Below are positions 1 to 11,009 of a stretch of DNA of 64,000 bases, piece by piece (within the stretch, counting starts at the first letter, position 1; each line of letters starts with the position of its first letter). Both the position numbers and the translations under genes were made by a program. A model generated the notes under the pieces. It saw nothing but the letters and a program-made list of their open reading frames with translations, was not told where the DNA came from and did no database searches. The DNA is from Siderastrea radians. Taxonomy: Eukaryota > Cnidaria > Anthozoa > Scleractinia > Rhizangiidae. Where the stretch lies: contig OZ024895.1 of NCBI GenBank assembly GCA_964017195.1, positions 33,158,190 through 33,222,189 of the forward strand, read 5' to 3'.

Positions 1-7
1 TATTATT

Positions 8-43
<36 letters not shown>

Positions 44-70
44 GTCATCATCACCATTATCATTATCATT
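1..70. repeat. ATT trinucleotide microsatellite
   Basis: About 45 bases of nearly uninterrupted TTA/ATT repeat, decaying into ATC/ATT triplets towards 70. It starts at the window edge, so its full length is unknown. It lies in what should be an intron of the polycystin-like gene that follows. Confidence 0.9.
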
Positions 71-403
71 TTATTCTTGGTTCTTTGGTTGTTGCGTTGA
101 CTAGTTAGTTGGTTAGTTGATCTGTTGGTTGCTTTCGTTTCGAGGTCGTTTGTTTGGTAGGTAGGTTTGTCGGTTGGTTGTTTGGTGAAGTGTTTTTGTC
201 AATTAGAAATTTGACTAGTTGGTAACATCTTTTAACATCTACATTGCAACAAATCTGACAAGTAAACCATAGTAGAAATATGTTGTGCTGTAGGATTTCA
301 AATACATTTAGTTGCTTAGAGCGGTATAAACTGCTCAGTTTCATGGCAACAAACTCTATTTTCCACCTGAAACTGATGACCATTGTTAAACTCATTATTC
401 CAG
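71..403 (+). other. Intron sequence upstream of the polycystin-like last exon
   Basis: No coding signal is seen here. Direct repeats of GTTGGTTGGT-like words occur at 95-185. A pyrimidine-rich stretch ending in ATTATTCCAG at 394-403 is the likely 3' splice site. The open frame does run upstream to an ATG at 280, but those residues do not resemble the family and probably read intron. Confidence 0.6.
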
Positions 404-2322
404 AGCCTTGCGACGTGTTGGATTACATGAAGACAACTTTTTCTACCTGCTATCATGCGTACTCGAAAGAAAACGAAGATATGACACCTTACAACAAACC
501 AGGATGGATCCTAGTCGAGAACACTACGAAGAAAGACGAATTAAATCAGCTTTGCCCGAAGCCATGGCGATACCAGAGACCCGCCGAAACCGACACAGTG
601 CCAAAATGGGGAAGGTTCTCGCTTTATCCAGGAGGGGGATTCGTTGCTGATCTTGGTTATGAGAATACGACTGGTATCGGCATAATCGGAGTACTGCATA
701 GAAATGAATGGCTAGACCGCCAGTCACGTGCTGTGATAATTGAATTCTCTGCTTTCAACCCTACAACCAACCTCCTGGTGGTTGCGACTTATTTCTACGA
801 AATCCAGCCTTCGGGATTTAAAGGGTTTTTTAATAAGACTTATACCATTTCTTTGTATTCAAAGGAAACCGGTTCGCACCAATTTTATCTCATCTGTATG
901 CTAGTTTTCATCATTTTTGTACTCCTCTTTTGCGGGAGAATATGCTACACCGTTTGTAAACAAGGATTGCAATTCTTCAAGTTTTTCTGGAATTGGGTGG
1001 AAATTCTCCAAGTTGTTTTCTCCGTGTTGACTGTGGTCATGAATATTGTGCGATCATCCGAAGCTGTCTCGATTATAAGAAAAATGAACAAAAACATCTA
1101 CGCAAATGTGAATTTCCAAGAAGTCGTTGCATTGACAGAGGCCGAAAACGCCGTTTTAGGTATTTTGGTATTCTTAGTATCCTTGAAGTTACTGAGGCTT
1201 ATTCGATACAACAAACAAGTTGTGGTATTTTCAAGGACATTGAAAGCGTCCGCAAACCTTCTTTCGTCTTTTATGGTTGTTTTTGTGATTGGTTTTGTGG
1301 CTTTTCTCCACTTTGGAATGCTAATCTTTGAGACGGGATCAGTTAAGTACTCCTCGTTCTTAAGAGCCACATATTTTCAGCTGGTGTTAGTTTTAGGCAA
1401 GGTCAAGAAAAGGCCCATCGAGGAGCTATCGGAAGAAAACAGAGTGTTTGGTAGATTATTTGCGTCGCTGATTCTTGTGAGCCTCACAATTCTTTTCATG
1501 AATTTCTTTATTGCCGCAATAAACGATGCCCTGTTAAAGGCCAAAAACTCTGTTTTGCCAAACAAACTTTACGAACTTTTAGATGAGCCTGGTCTTGAAA
1601 AGGATGAAGTGAAGAAAAGTTTTTTTGATAGGATAAGTAAACTCATCAAGCAATCAACCACGACGAGCAAAAACGTATCAGAGTTACCCAGGATGGAAGC
1701 AACAAACTCCTCCATCGATGCGCCGTTAAATGCCAAAACCTCTGTTTTTCCAAAAGAACGTCGCGAACTTGTAGACGGGTGTGGTCTTAGAAAGGATGCT
1801 TTGAAGAAAGTATTTTTTGATCGTACCAGTAAACTCATCAAACAGTCAACCACAGCGAACAAAAACGTGTTAGAGTTATCCAGCAAGGGAGCAGCACACA
1901 CTTTCCTCGATGCCCCATTAAAGGCCAAAAACTTTGTTTTTCCAAAAGAACATCGCGAACTTGTAGACGGGCCTGGTCTTGAAAAGGATGATTTGAAGGA
2001 AAGATTTTTTGATAAGATAAGTACGCTCATCAAGCAGTCAACCACGCCGAACAAAAGCATATCAGAGGTACCCAGGAAGGATGCAGCAGACACAACCCTC
2101 GAAAAACACGATAGGAGCGAAACCATTTCGCAGTTGAGGCGTGAACCCTTGGCCAAGGATGTCACAGAATTGAAATTGAATGAATTACGCGAGAAAGAAG
2201 AATACGTTTTCCAAAGATTAGACAGTATAGTCCGCGCAGACTATGATGAAGACGACACCTTTAACTTACTTTGCCATCAAATATATCTTGAAAAGGCAAC
2301 TGGATTACTTGTTGTAAAGTAG
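404..2322 (+). CDS. Polycystin-1-like channel protein, C-terminal exon
   Basis: This is the last exon of a polycystin-1 family (PKD1-like) membrane protein; the gene's 5' part lies outside the window. In numbering from the upstream ATG at 280, residues about 42-195 match the end of the extracellular polycystin (TOP) domain, with WGRFSLYPGGGF and DRQSRAVIIEFSAFNP. Five hydrophobic segments follow: about 202-225, 239-260, 291-312, 328-352 and 393-414. A pore-helix-like stretch precedes the last, and the sequence FFIAAINDAL closes it, as in TRPP/PKD channels. Charged residues LKLLRLIRYNK end the S4-like segment. The first helix before the TOP domain would be in the missing exon. The cytoplasmic tail is unusual: three tandem 64-residue repeats, then an acidic end. 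The stop is at 2320-2322, with a possible poly(A) signal AATAAA at 2756-2761. In the family these proteins act in membrane or ciliary sensing; the role here is inferred from homology only. Confidence 0.85.
1525..2100 (+). repeat. In-frame triplication of a 192 bp coding unit
   Basis: Three adjacent copies begin at 1525, 1717 and 1909, each opening with GATGC(C/G)C(C/T)(G/A)TTAAA. The period is exactly 192 bases (64 codons). Each protein copy carries LxAKxxVxPxxxxELxDxxGLxKDxxKxxFFDxxSxLIKQSTT. The copies have diverged by substitution but share one frame and have no indels, suggesting the reading frame has been kept. Confidence 0.95.
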
Positions 2323-3669
2323 AAAAGGATATTGATTAGGCTGTCGTTATTTATATATTTCTTTGGGGCCTGAACTGCTATAGATTGCCGGCGTGAAATT
2401 TGAAGTCTTTTTCACCCGTGAAGAGGGAAAACGGAGGGAAAATTGGAATTAAATTTTACCGTAAGCTGCACTTAAGGGGAAAAAAGTTTTTGATGATCCG
2501 TTCGACGTGATTTGGAGCATCCCCTTATCGTCCTAATTGGCATTAGGGAGCTTACGAAACAACGACGGTGACAGCAGTGGGAACGTCAAAAAGATAGTGG
2601 TTTTAATGTCCAAAAAATGGCTCTGCGTGTGCTTTAACGTTTTGGTATATTTCGCCAACGGACAAATTCAAGGTTTTATCAAAAACGTGAAAACAGGACG
2701 GTGATATATTTCCTCTCTTTCCGAATGGGAGCGTCGTACTGCCCTAATTAATTGGAATAAACTTAAAGAAGTTTATAAGAACATAAAGTCACCTTTTAAG
2801 TTACTTGACGTTGCCCTTATCCTCGCCAAAGGTCCCTGTTACATATGAAAAAAATCGGTCAAGAAAAACTTGCGTTGAAAAGACATTTGGTTTACTTTGC
2901 TGGTATGCTTCATTGGATGTTGTTATTTACATGATAATTATAGCTTTCATTAGATTGAAGTCGCAACATGTCAGGCCAGAAGAAGCAAATAGGTCATGCC
3001 TTTGTGTGTTAGTTCTTTGGTGTTTTTTTTTTTTTTGCTTTTTTTTAAGGGCTGTTATGACTTGATAGAGGAATGTTACCCATCATGCGAATAAGTGTGA
3101 TTTTGATATCAGCAAATGAAGAAACGAATGCGAAGGCTATAAATCCATGGTATAAGCTACAATTGACAGCCACTATGAACAGATGTTATGTGGCACTGTA
3201 ATATGCAAAACAAAGTAGAAATCAATATTACATGTTTTCCAATCGAACCGTGTAACTAAAGCTCACAAATATTAAAAATAATTATTGAAATAAAGGGTGA
3301 GAGAAATAAGTTTAAAATATTTTACGTCTAACTTCAGAGTTTGTTAAAAAGGGCTGGGCTAGAGGCCAAAGCTACTGCAACGGCAAGTTTTTGTCGTCTG
3401 TTCATTCCAGAAATGTGTCGGTGAAAGGTGAAAGGTGAAAGATGAAATTATTTCACGTGATCATTCATGTGTGATTGTTAACGGGTAAGCGTCTTGTAAA
3501 ATGTCGAACGATTTTCTTTTGGCAGTGTCTTGATTGGCCCGGCAGCCGGGTTCGCATCTTTCAAGACTTAACGCCTGGCAGTCCGCAATTTTCAAAGGAT
3601 TTGGACGAAAAGGCACATTCAAATGTTCTGGAAGTATTCGATATTTTTTTAGAATGGCATAGCTTAAGG

Positions 3670-3700
<31 letters not shown>

Positions 3701-3946
3701 AGGGTGTTTAGCATGGAATTGCACTTGTGCATGAAGGGATATTGCTGACGTGAGTCGCGAGCAAAAATTGTTGCTATCGTGAAAACAAAAATGAAACTCG
3801 TGCTAGGAAAAAACACCTTGGAAATGAACAAATTTACAGAAAATGAATGTCTGCCAAATTTTGAATTGAAATTTAAAATTCTAGAAAATTTGAGGAAACC
3901 ACTTACACTCAAAAGTACGAGAAAACGCATTGAAGAAAAAAACAAA
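2323..3946. other. 3' UTR and intergenic sequence
   Basis: The 3' UTR of the polycystin-like gene probably extends to a signal at 2756-2761. Beyond it I see only poly(T) near 3026-3048, a short GTGAAAG repeat at 3421-3444, and a second AATAAA near 3291. The open frame continues upstream of the Crypton start at 3947 to 3779, but that part lacks family resemblance. Confidence 0.5.
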
Positions 3947-5057
3947 ATGGCAGAGACGAGGGAAGAAAGCCAAACGAAAGTTCCTACCGAGGAAAACCAA
4001 ACAAGCGCCGCGAAAGAAAACCAAACAGGTAACAATGCCGAAAAAAGTCAAGCATCTATTCCGGAAAAGCAAACCATTGTGACCTATACAGATGACGAAC
4101 TGGTCTCTTTTAAGGACAATATGGTTTCAGAAAACACTAAAAAAAGTACAAGTACATCTGTACGCCGTTTGCAGTCTTGGTTCAAGGAAAAACATGGCAA
4201 ACAAATTAATCTCGATGCAATTTCAAAGCAAGAAGCACCGCAGCTTCTCAAGCACTTCTTTCTAGAAATAGGGCAGACGACAAAAGAAAACAAAGGCAAA
4301 GAATATGAACCAGGAACATTACAAACTTACCGCAATAGTTTACGAAGGTACTTTCTGGAGCGTTCATGTCCACCGGCAGTAGACAACTTCGACCTCGAAA
4401 AATCTTCAGCCATTGAGTTCGAAGAAGTTTCAACGATGCTATCCATGAAGAAAAAGGATTTGAAGCAAAAAGGTCTTGGCAACAAACCAAATGCCGCTCA
4501 ACCAGTTGAAACAGAAGATATTGAAAAGATGTGGTCGTCAGGTGCAATCGGCCTTCAAAATCCTCGCTCTCTTCTCCATCTGGTATGATGGAACAATGTC
4601 ACTCACCTAGGAATGAGAGGATTTAAAGAACGAGTACGTGGGCCATCGTCCCAAGGGTGATAACGTTCCTGGAAATTTCTACCTGAGTCCAGTTGACAGT
4701 CCAAAATCCAATGTCTGGTACAAGATGGTTCCAATTGGTAGAAATACATTGGCAAAGCAAATGCAGAGTATTGCGTCCATTGCCTTCCTGGACGGCAAAT
4801 TCACAAATTTGAGCGGTCGCAAAACAGTCATCCAAGCGCTCCGTGATGATTTCGACCCACTGGAGATCTCAGAGCTGACTGGCCACGCCAATCCGGAATC
4901 CATATCCAGTTACAGCCATAATCCTCGGGAAAAACAGCGGCGAATGTCGAATAAGTTGGCCGGTTTCAACCCAAGAACGACAACTACCAACAGCGATTCA
5001 AGTCATGCTCTACGGGAGATTGTTCTCAACAGCTCAGCCCCGCCAAGCAACAGTCCC
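3947..5057 (+). pseudogene. Crypton-type tyrosine recombinase, 5' part (broken)
   Basis: This is a remnant of a Crypton-like tyrosine recombinase, the enzyme that moves circular intermediates of these elements. The start at 3947 (AAAATGG) is preferred over 3779. An N-terminal charged, Q/E/K-rich stretch is followed by an alpha-helical core-binding-like domain (about 4085-4585; YTDDEL to NPRSLLHL). It breaks at 4586-4588, where TGA sits at an expected Trp, in front of WNNVTHLGMRG. After about 4630 the sequence jumps frame to YVGHRPKGDNV, consistent with an internal deletion that removed the first catalytic Arg region. The C-terminal catalytic part (4638-5057) keeps SGRKT, the LTGHANPES box and the candidate nucleophile Tyr in SSYSHNP. 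The open frame ends at 5067-5069 only because an inserted element supplies LAK-stop. The remaining C-terminus is at 7633-7800. The protein cannot be functional. Confidence 0.75.
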
Positions 5058-5083
5058 CTTGCGAAATAGATTCCCAGCTTTCT

Positions 5084-5360
5084 GGAAATTCCTAGGAATT
5101 CCTAGGAATTCCTAAGAATTCCGAAAAATTCCCAACTATGCAAATTAGCTGTGACTAAGAAAGCTTGGAATTCTTGGGAATTTCTGGGAATGAAAGATAT
5201 AAGCTCTGTGTAGGCTTGGAATTCCTAGGAATTCCTGGGAATTCCAAGTTATGCAAATTACCTACAATTTAAGAAGCTTGGATTTCTTGGGAATTCTTGG
5301 GAATAGGTCTTATAAGATCTAATAAGGCTTGGAATTCCTAGGAATTCCTAAGAATTCTCA
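5084..5360. repeat. Subterminal GGAATTCCTAGG array A
   Basis: Palindromic words GGAATTCC/CCTAGG occur in blocks. They are embedded in about 2 copies of a longer unit of roughly 110-120 bp that carries ATGCAAATTA and AAGCTTGGAATTC. Array D (28415-28713) resembles the reverse complement of this array, including GCTAATTTGCAT. Confidence 0.85.
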
Positions 5361-6061
5361 AGATCTTTTCAGGTTAAAGCTTAGTGTTATTTTTGGGCAT
5401 TTAAGAGTGGTTATCTAAGTGTAGATCGCTAAACTGCTTTGGAGTTTTCTCACACCAGGTATCTCTTGACGTTTGGACAAAAACAAAACAGCCACCGAAA
5501 AACAAAACTGCTATATTTACTACAAAGTACACGTATCCGTCAAAATATTCAAACTTTCAGATAAGCACATTTTGAGTTTCAATTTCTACTTGGAATGTTA
5601 TCAGCTTAGTCTGTGCAAGAATTAGCCATAAAACAGAAAAAATCATTTGTCAAAGAATAATCAGTTTTACTTTACCTTGTTAATTTACGTGATCATATCT
5701 GTTCAGTTCAGCATTGATTGCATATGTATTAATATTCACGCAGCCACTTAGCAATTTAACGATTAAAATCCGCAGGTTTCGCACTTTTGCAGGGGTATAG
5801 TCTCCATAGGTCCCAAAAAACGATTCAGTTGTGACTTCTTAGCAGAATGCAATCCTTAAAGTGAGCAAGAAAAGGTGAGCCGGGAGCAGCAGCCATTTTG
5901 GAATCCTGAATATGTGAAGAGAGACTGGTAATGAATGAGCCGCTTTGGTCAGCAGCCTTATCATTGCGGGCTCAGAGAAAACGGTTGAATATTCCGGCGC
6001 CACAAATTTCAAATGTTCAACACATGTTTCCTTGGATTTCCTATTCTTTCAAGATTAAATG

Positions 6062-6106
6062 ATGTCTCAAAGCAACAAAATTTGGATATCTACTCTTAAG
6101 AAGGAG
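6062..6106 (+). CDS. Possible micro-exon inside the GGAATTCC element
   Basis: An ATG opens 15 codons ending in LKKE and is followed directly by GTGAGT, a good 5' splice site. Upstream (5880-6000) is less AT-rich and could hold a promoter or 5' UTR. No partner exon was identified, so this may be chance. Confidence 0.15.
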
Positions 6107-7042
6107 GTGAGTTTAAAAGAAAATGATTTGTAATGAAAGATTGGCTTCAAAATTAAATATTTAAGAAGATCATGTTCTCTCTTGTCTTCTTGAATTCGAA
6201 GCTAAATTTACATGCCAAACTAGCTAGTTACATCTGAGGCAGGTTTATTTAAGTAAAGAAGCAGTTATGGCATAGTTGTGCAGTTTATAGAGAAGTTAAA
6301 ATGAAACATCACATATAATGTTCTCCAGTGCCTTTCCACTGCAGAGTGTTTCCATCGCGTTAGTTTATAAAAGGAGACAAGATAACTCTGATGTTTTGAG
6401 TTTACAATGTCTTGATCTGAAAGCAATAATAGAGATCATTTTCTAGAGAATTGAAAGAACAGAACTGTTAACTTAATACAACAATAACTCAGAACTGATT
6501 TTAATCACACAATGTTCTGTTTTGCTCTACTAGGTATATATTCAATTCATGATCAGCTGCTGTGAGAACAGATGTGACACTCATGGCCAGAACACTGCAG
6601 TGTCAAGTCAAGAGTAGCCTGCTCAGTATCAAAGCTAAGTCACTTTTAATAGCTACTCAAAGTTATGACCAGGACACAATGCAATTGTAAATGTATTGTA
6701 AGTTGTCTCTAATCCACTCTGATTGAACACAGCAAAATATTTTGTGAAAAAAGAAAAACCAAGACAATGACTTTGTTGTCTGATTCACTTTGTGTATACT
6801 GATGAAGCTTTATTTAAAAGAAGTATTCAGAATTACATAACTGTAATTTTTCCAATGTTGAATTGAATTTTCTTCCAGTCACTGACTGTGTTGACAATTC
6901 TTGAAAATGTATTCACTGATGTGAATTTCAGAGAACAATACATACATGTAAGTCATGTACATATGTCCAAGAAATATAGTATTCAATATGTCATATAAAA
7001 ACTCTTGTGAACTTTGTGGAGATGTTCTTTTAATCACAGCTG

Positions 7043-7121
7043 CACTGCGTCATTACAAGATGTAGTCACCAGGTTAGTTTCCACTGCGTCGGTACAAGAT
7101 GTAGTCTCCAAGCTAGTTTCC
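7043..7121. repeat. 39 bp direct duplication
   Basis: Two imperfect copies, starting CACTGCGTC at 7043 and 7082, both containing ACAAGATGTAGTC and ending TTAGTTTCCA or CTAGTTTCCA. Confidence 0.8.
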
Positions 7122-7367
7122 AGAGTGCTGAATCTGTGATGAATTAATGCTCTAAATATATTCACGAGAAAAGGCTTTAAGGTTTTATAGTACAGGCATT
7201 AAGTTTAAAATTTTCAATAAATCAAAACAATGTTGAATTTTGTGGCCTGGATGACAAACTTGTAAAGAATCCTTAAAATTTTTCGAATAAATACTTAATC
7301 AACTTTAAGTTTGTTTGTTGTTTGATGTGCATAATTAAGATCCTAGTAGTAACTATTCTCAGTAATT

Positions 7368-7616
7368 GCCAGAAATTCCTAGGAATTCTGAATTAATTTT
7401 TTTTCTCATATTTTATTTAATCCTCTCAGATTCCTAGGAATTCCTAGGAATTTTATCCAAGCTAATCTAAGACCATGCAAAGCTTCGAATTCCTAGGAAT
7501 TCCTAGGAATTCCATGTTCCAATTACCGTGAAAATTCACACCTTCATTCCTAAGAATTCCTAGGAATCCCTAGGAATTCTTAGGAAAAAATTCCTAGGAA
7601 TTCCTAGGAATTCTTA
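7368..7616. repeat. Subterminal GGAATTCCTAGG array B
   Basis: Tandem blocks of AATTCCTAGGAATTCC with a central unique piece, TTACCGTGAAAATTCACACC. The reverse complement of that unique piece recurs in array C at 14939-14960, so B and C are homologous in inverted orientation. Confidence 0.85.
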
Positions 7617-7632
7617 GCTTCATTTCGCAAGA

Positions 7633-7800
7633 GAGTCAGTAGCTACTAGTAACCGTGACAGCAGTGCCAGTAGTTCTAGTTACCTGATGGCAGGGGCAGT
7701 TGGCGGGATGTTTACTGGAGTAACTTTTAATAATTCCCCAGTAAATATTTCCTTAAACTTTCAGTCCAACATGACACCAACAAGCGACTCTCTGCAATGA
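7633..7800 (+). pseudogene. Crypton-type recombinase, displaced C-terminus
   Basis: An open frame of 55 codons runs from ESVATSN through a Ser-rich linker to GGMFTGVTFNNSPVNISLNF, with a stop at 7798-7800. A Ser-rich linker followed by a short Gly/Phe/Asn strand motif is typical of the extreme C-terminus of Crypton-derived proteins. It therefore reads as the continuation of the recombinase that stops at 5057. The frame is offset by one base from the upstream part, as expected if the insertion also left a few bases. Confidence 0.55.
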
Positions 7801-8332
7801 AAGAAAAACAGTTAAAATGGTGACTTTTAAGCTTTTTTGAGCTATTTTTCGTAAGAGTTTACTCAGGTATTCCAGTCTTAATCATTATACTTTAAATGCA
7901 ATGTTTTTATAACTGTAAAACGCTTACCGGTTTTTTTGTAGATCTTGTTTTCACACCGGAACGCTTGAAATTTCCCTTTCGCTTGAGCATTTCAGTTGTT
8001 GATTGTCGGTGCCACATATTGCCAAGTTGTATAGTAGCAGGGAAATCCAAGATATTCATTGAATGAAAGAATTTTTCCATAAAATCTTTTGTCTTAAATA
8101 ACTCCGTATTATGTACTTTCAGTTTTTTTTTGCTGAAGATTGTAAAATGTGAGGCACTGCTTTCTCCACGAGTTTGAAATAAAAGTGGTTTTCATTCTAA
8201 AACTATCTTGTTTCCTATTCGCTAGATCTTGACACCTGACTTTGAAAGGGTTTCCATTGTTTGCGCACTGGTGCGGCTCACAAAAATACAAAACGTTTAG
8301 TTTCGCCCAGTGATTTGGTGGCTTTAGCTATG
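7801..8332. other. Intergenic, nothing recognised
   Basis: AT-rich sequence without open frames or repeats that I can name. Confidence 0.5.
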
Positions 8333-8461
8333 CAATTCAAGAAAAATTCACTGCCTGACGAGTGAATTCCACGTTAAATTTCACTTGAAAAACCGATCGG
8401 TTTTTTGCGTGAAATTTAACGTGGAATTCACTCGTCAGGCAGTGAATTTTTCTATAGAATT
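8333..8461. mobile_element. Near-perfect hairpin MITE
   Basis: Arms at 8340-8385 and 8408-8453 are almost perfectly complementary (AAAAATTCACTGCCTGACGA and its complement). An inner palindrome, AAAACCGATCGGTTTT, sits at the centre and outer CAATTC/GAATTG ends close it. It has no coding capacity. Fidelity of the arms suggests recent amplification or gene conversion. Confidence 0.85.
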
Positions 8462-8967
8462 GTCAAGCGATTCAGGAAAGTATTTTGGTGTCAGTGGTTA
8501 TTGAAGCCTACCATAAAACCACCATATTTATATTATTCATATTTGTGGTTTGACCCGCAAATCAGAAACTGTCAGATCTCTCACAGAACTTGGAGAGAAA
8601 TTCTCACGCAAACTTCTGGGAATTATTAGAGGTTTGTTTGGGTAACCAAGTGACTCAAGATATCAATTTGGTTTTGCAGTTGACGATTTTTTTTTGCGCT
8701 TGAGCATACCATAGAAAATTCGTCAACTGAAAAAAAAATATTCATTTTAAGTTCAAGTACAACACTCGTAGCCCGGCAAACATGGAGAAAAAAGTCTCCA
8801 TTTCTCATTTCATGTAAAGTATTGGTTTTTCTTTCGATTTGCTTTCTGCTATGCTATTACACCGTTAGATTGGATTTTTTTTGTTAAAATAAAATAGTAA
8901 GTGTAGAATACAACTGTTTTCTGACATTGCCGTTGAAGCTGTTGTTTATATCGATTTAGTTATAAAC
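8462..8967. other. Intergenic, nothing recognised
   Basis: AT-rich, with several poly(T) runs. The short open frames show no family features. Confidence 0.5.
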
Positions 8968-9139
8968 ATTCACAGATAATTTGTGCATTCATTAGTAAAT
9001 TCTACTTAGTCATTAGTATTCTCTATATAGAGCATACTAATGAGGCTTTCAAAAAAAGGAAAACAACGCCTCATTAGTATGCTAGACCATACTAATGACT
9101 ATATAGAACTACTAATGAATGCAGAAATTCTCTGTGAAT
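8968..9139. mobile_element. Hairpin MITE with ATTCACAGA ends
   Basis: Inverted repeat about 170 bp long. Outer ends are ATTCACAGA at 8968 and TCTGTGAAT at 9131-9139. The arms share GCATTCATTAGTA and CATACTAATGAGGC, and the loop is purine-rich near 9048-9066. Small indels distinguish the arms. Confidence 0.8.
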
Positions 9140-9279
9140 ACTAATTTTACCCCACAATTTCCCTGTGCTTCAAAGCCCCCACTACTTTACATAATTTAAG
9201 ACAGTTTATAATAGACAGTTTGGAATATAGAGCATCGACATGCTGGACACTGATTGGCTGAGTGGGTGTGACCATGTTC

Positions 9280-9860
9280 TAAGTAGTGTTAATTTCTAAG
9301 CTGGAAAGATTTTTGAACTTATCAAGTAGAGTTAGAAGGTGGAAGACAGAACCAAGGTCACGAACAAAAACAGTAGTATCATCTGCATATAAAGAGACCT
9401 TAATTTCTTTCTCCCCTACATGAATGCCTTTTATGGTGGTATCATTTTTAATTGCTCTCGCAAGTATTTCGATGCCAATTACGAATAATAGTCCGGACAA
9501 AGAACAACCTTGTCTAACACCTCGTTCCATTATTTAGAATGCAAATGGAAACACTGTTATATAAACTTTTGACCCAGTTTTGAATGTCTGGTCCGAAATT
9601 GAATAATTTTAGGCAGTTGTTAATAAAGTCCCATTCAATGGTATCGAATGATGTCCTAGAGTCTATAAAAAGAACGATTCCGGGCATATTGTTCTCTTCT
9701 GTGTTCATCATGATGTCGGAAATCAATTAAACCAACATTTTCCCCAATGTACCGATTTGTTTATATAACAGGTCTGATCGGGGTTAATTATTTTTGGAAG
9801 AACTTTTTTCTAGCCGTTTTGCAATGACTTTAGCTAAAATTTTATCACGTACTTTGCTGT
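9280..9860 (-). pseudogene. Non-LTR retrotransposon reverse transcriptase fragment
   Basis: On the minus strand the fragments read, in order, KILAKVIAKRLEK (about 9805-9850), GIVLFIDSRTSFDTIEWDF (about 9640-9690), RQGCSLSGLLF (about 9480-9525) and LYADDTTVF (about 9355-9390). These are ordered motifs of a LINE reverse transcriptase, most like Tx1/L1-type. The YADD catalytic box is kept. Stops and frameshifts break the frame near 9530 and 9730, and neither the endonuclease nor the 3' end is present. This is a dead, 5'- and 3'-truncated copy. Confidence 0.8.
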
Positions 9861-10578
9861 GGTCAGTGCTGCTCATTTTGCTCCACAAGGCAGTTCTACC
9901 TAGCTATGCTACAAAAGGCAGTTCAAACAATTGAGTAGTCTGTGTGTGAAATCCTAAAGTGTGAGCATTCAAATGTATTAAACAGTACTTTCATCAGGTT
10001 TTGATTCTGGCGATAGATCTCCATCTTTTGAGCTTGACCATTCGTGGAATTGAAAGGGTTAAGCTTACTGAAAGGCGGCCTTTGATAAAAACTTTTAATG
10101 TCAGATTATGTGAAGATATATTCTATGGGTCTATAGCGGCTGGAACGGGTTTTGAATCCTTCGAATGTGGTTTGTCCTCTTAAGCTTCGGTTGTCTTATC
10201 AATATCTTGTCCAAGCCAATTTATCGTTTGAAATTTCGTAAAATAAATTTAAAATAAAATAAACATAAATTCCATAAAACAGAAAGAAAATAAAACAAAA
10301 ACAAACGCTAAATTATTGTACCTGGTTCAATCTTCGGTTGAGTTGAGCTGGAGTTAGCAGCCTGAGTAGAATGCTTCTTCTGATGACGGAGATTTTCAAA
10401 GACTGAATGAAATATGTTAGGCCATGAAGTGTTTTCCGATAGAAAAATGAATCGAATATGATAATGATGTTAATTTAACTGTTTATAAACCAGGCAATTA
10501 ACAAGACATGAACTCTATTGTGGCCAGATATTCCTTTTAATCCAATTTGAGAAAAATTGTAAAAATAGGACAAAGGAA
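9861..10578. other. Intergenic, nothing recognised
   Basis: AT-rich sequence with a low-complexity A-rich stretch at 10230-10310. No gene or terminal repeat is recognised before the TTAA element that begins at 10583. Confidence 0.5.
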
Positions 10579-10920
10579 TTAACCCTATTCTGCCTCGGCT
10601 TTTTTTAAAGTGTTACTATGATCAAAAATATGAATTTTTTGTTCTCTCCATATTTCGAAAATATAAGTACATATTACTCACCGTGCAAAGTTTTAAGTCG
10701 AAATTCGTACGGGAAGTCCAATTATTTTAACTGTAATTTTCGAATTCGGCTTGCCGCCATTACTCAATTCAAAAATGACCGGGACGAGTTGGGCCGAGTT
10801 AGCCCAGAGAGGAAGTGACGTAGAAGTCTCAACGTAACAAAACAAACGTGGCTACTTTCTTATGCATTCGGAGAGGTGCGAGGGTTCGCAAGATTCATTT
10901 CTTCGATTTTGAGCTGCAGT

Positions 10921-11009
10921 ATGCGTGGTCGGCGCTCTGTTGTTGAAGATTACGGCAAAGAAAGCATCGATGAATCGGAAATTTCCATTCACAGTTCACC
11001 GACGAGTGG
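10921..11009 (+). CDS. Possible first exon in the TTAA element
   Basis: An ATG opens MRGRRSVVEDYGKESIDESE..., an Arg start then acidic/Ser-rich sequence. It ends at 11009 just before GTACGT, a fair 5' splice site. An acidic, Ser-rich N-terminus is common in piggyBac transposases, so this could be the only remnant of one. No downstream exon with the DDD core was found, so the call is weak. Confidence 0.3.

Larger units (their letters stand above)
5058..7631. mobile_element. GGAATTCC-array element inserted in the Crypton gene
   Basis: This 2,574 bp insertion separates the recombinase body from its C-terminus. Its ends are an inverted repeat: CTTGCGAAAT at 5058-5067 and ATTTCGCAAG at 7622-7631. 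Both subterminal zones are arrays of the palindromic motif GGAATTCCTAGGAATTCC. No clear target-site duplication is visible (left flank CAGTCCC, right flank AGAGTCA). The interior from 5365 to 7365 has no long open frame. It does contain an ATG at 6062 followed by 15 codons and a GTGAGT donor-like site at 6107, and a 39 bp direct duplication at 7043-7121. The class is unknown; it looks like a non-autonomous DNA transposon. An intron is less likely because neither junction has GT-AG. Confidence 0.6.

Noticed and set aside
5058..7631. Interpretation of the segment as an ordinary intron of the Crypton gene
   Set aside because: The junctions lack GT and AG, and the ends are an inverted repeat with arrays, as expected for an insertion. 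An unknown splice site nearby cannot be fully excluded.
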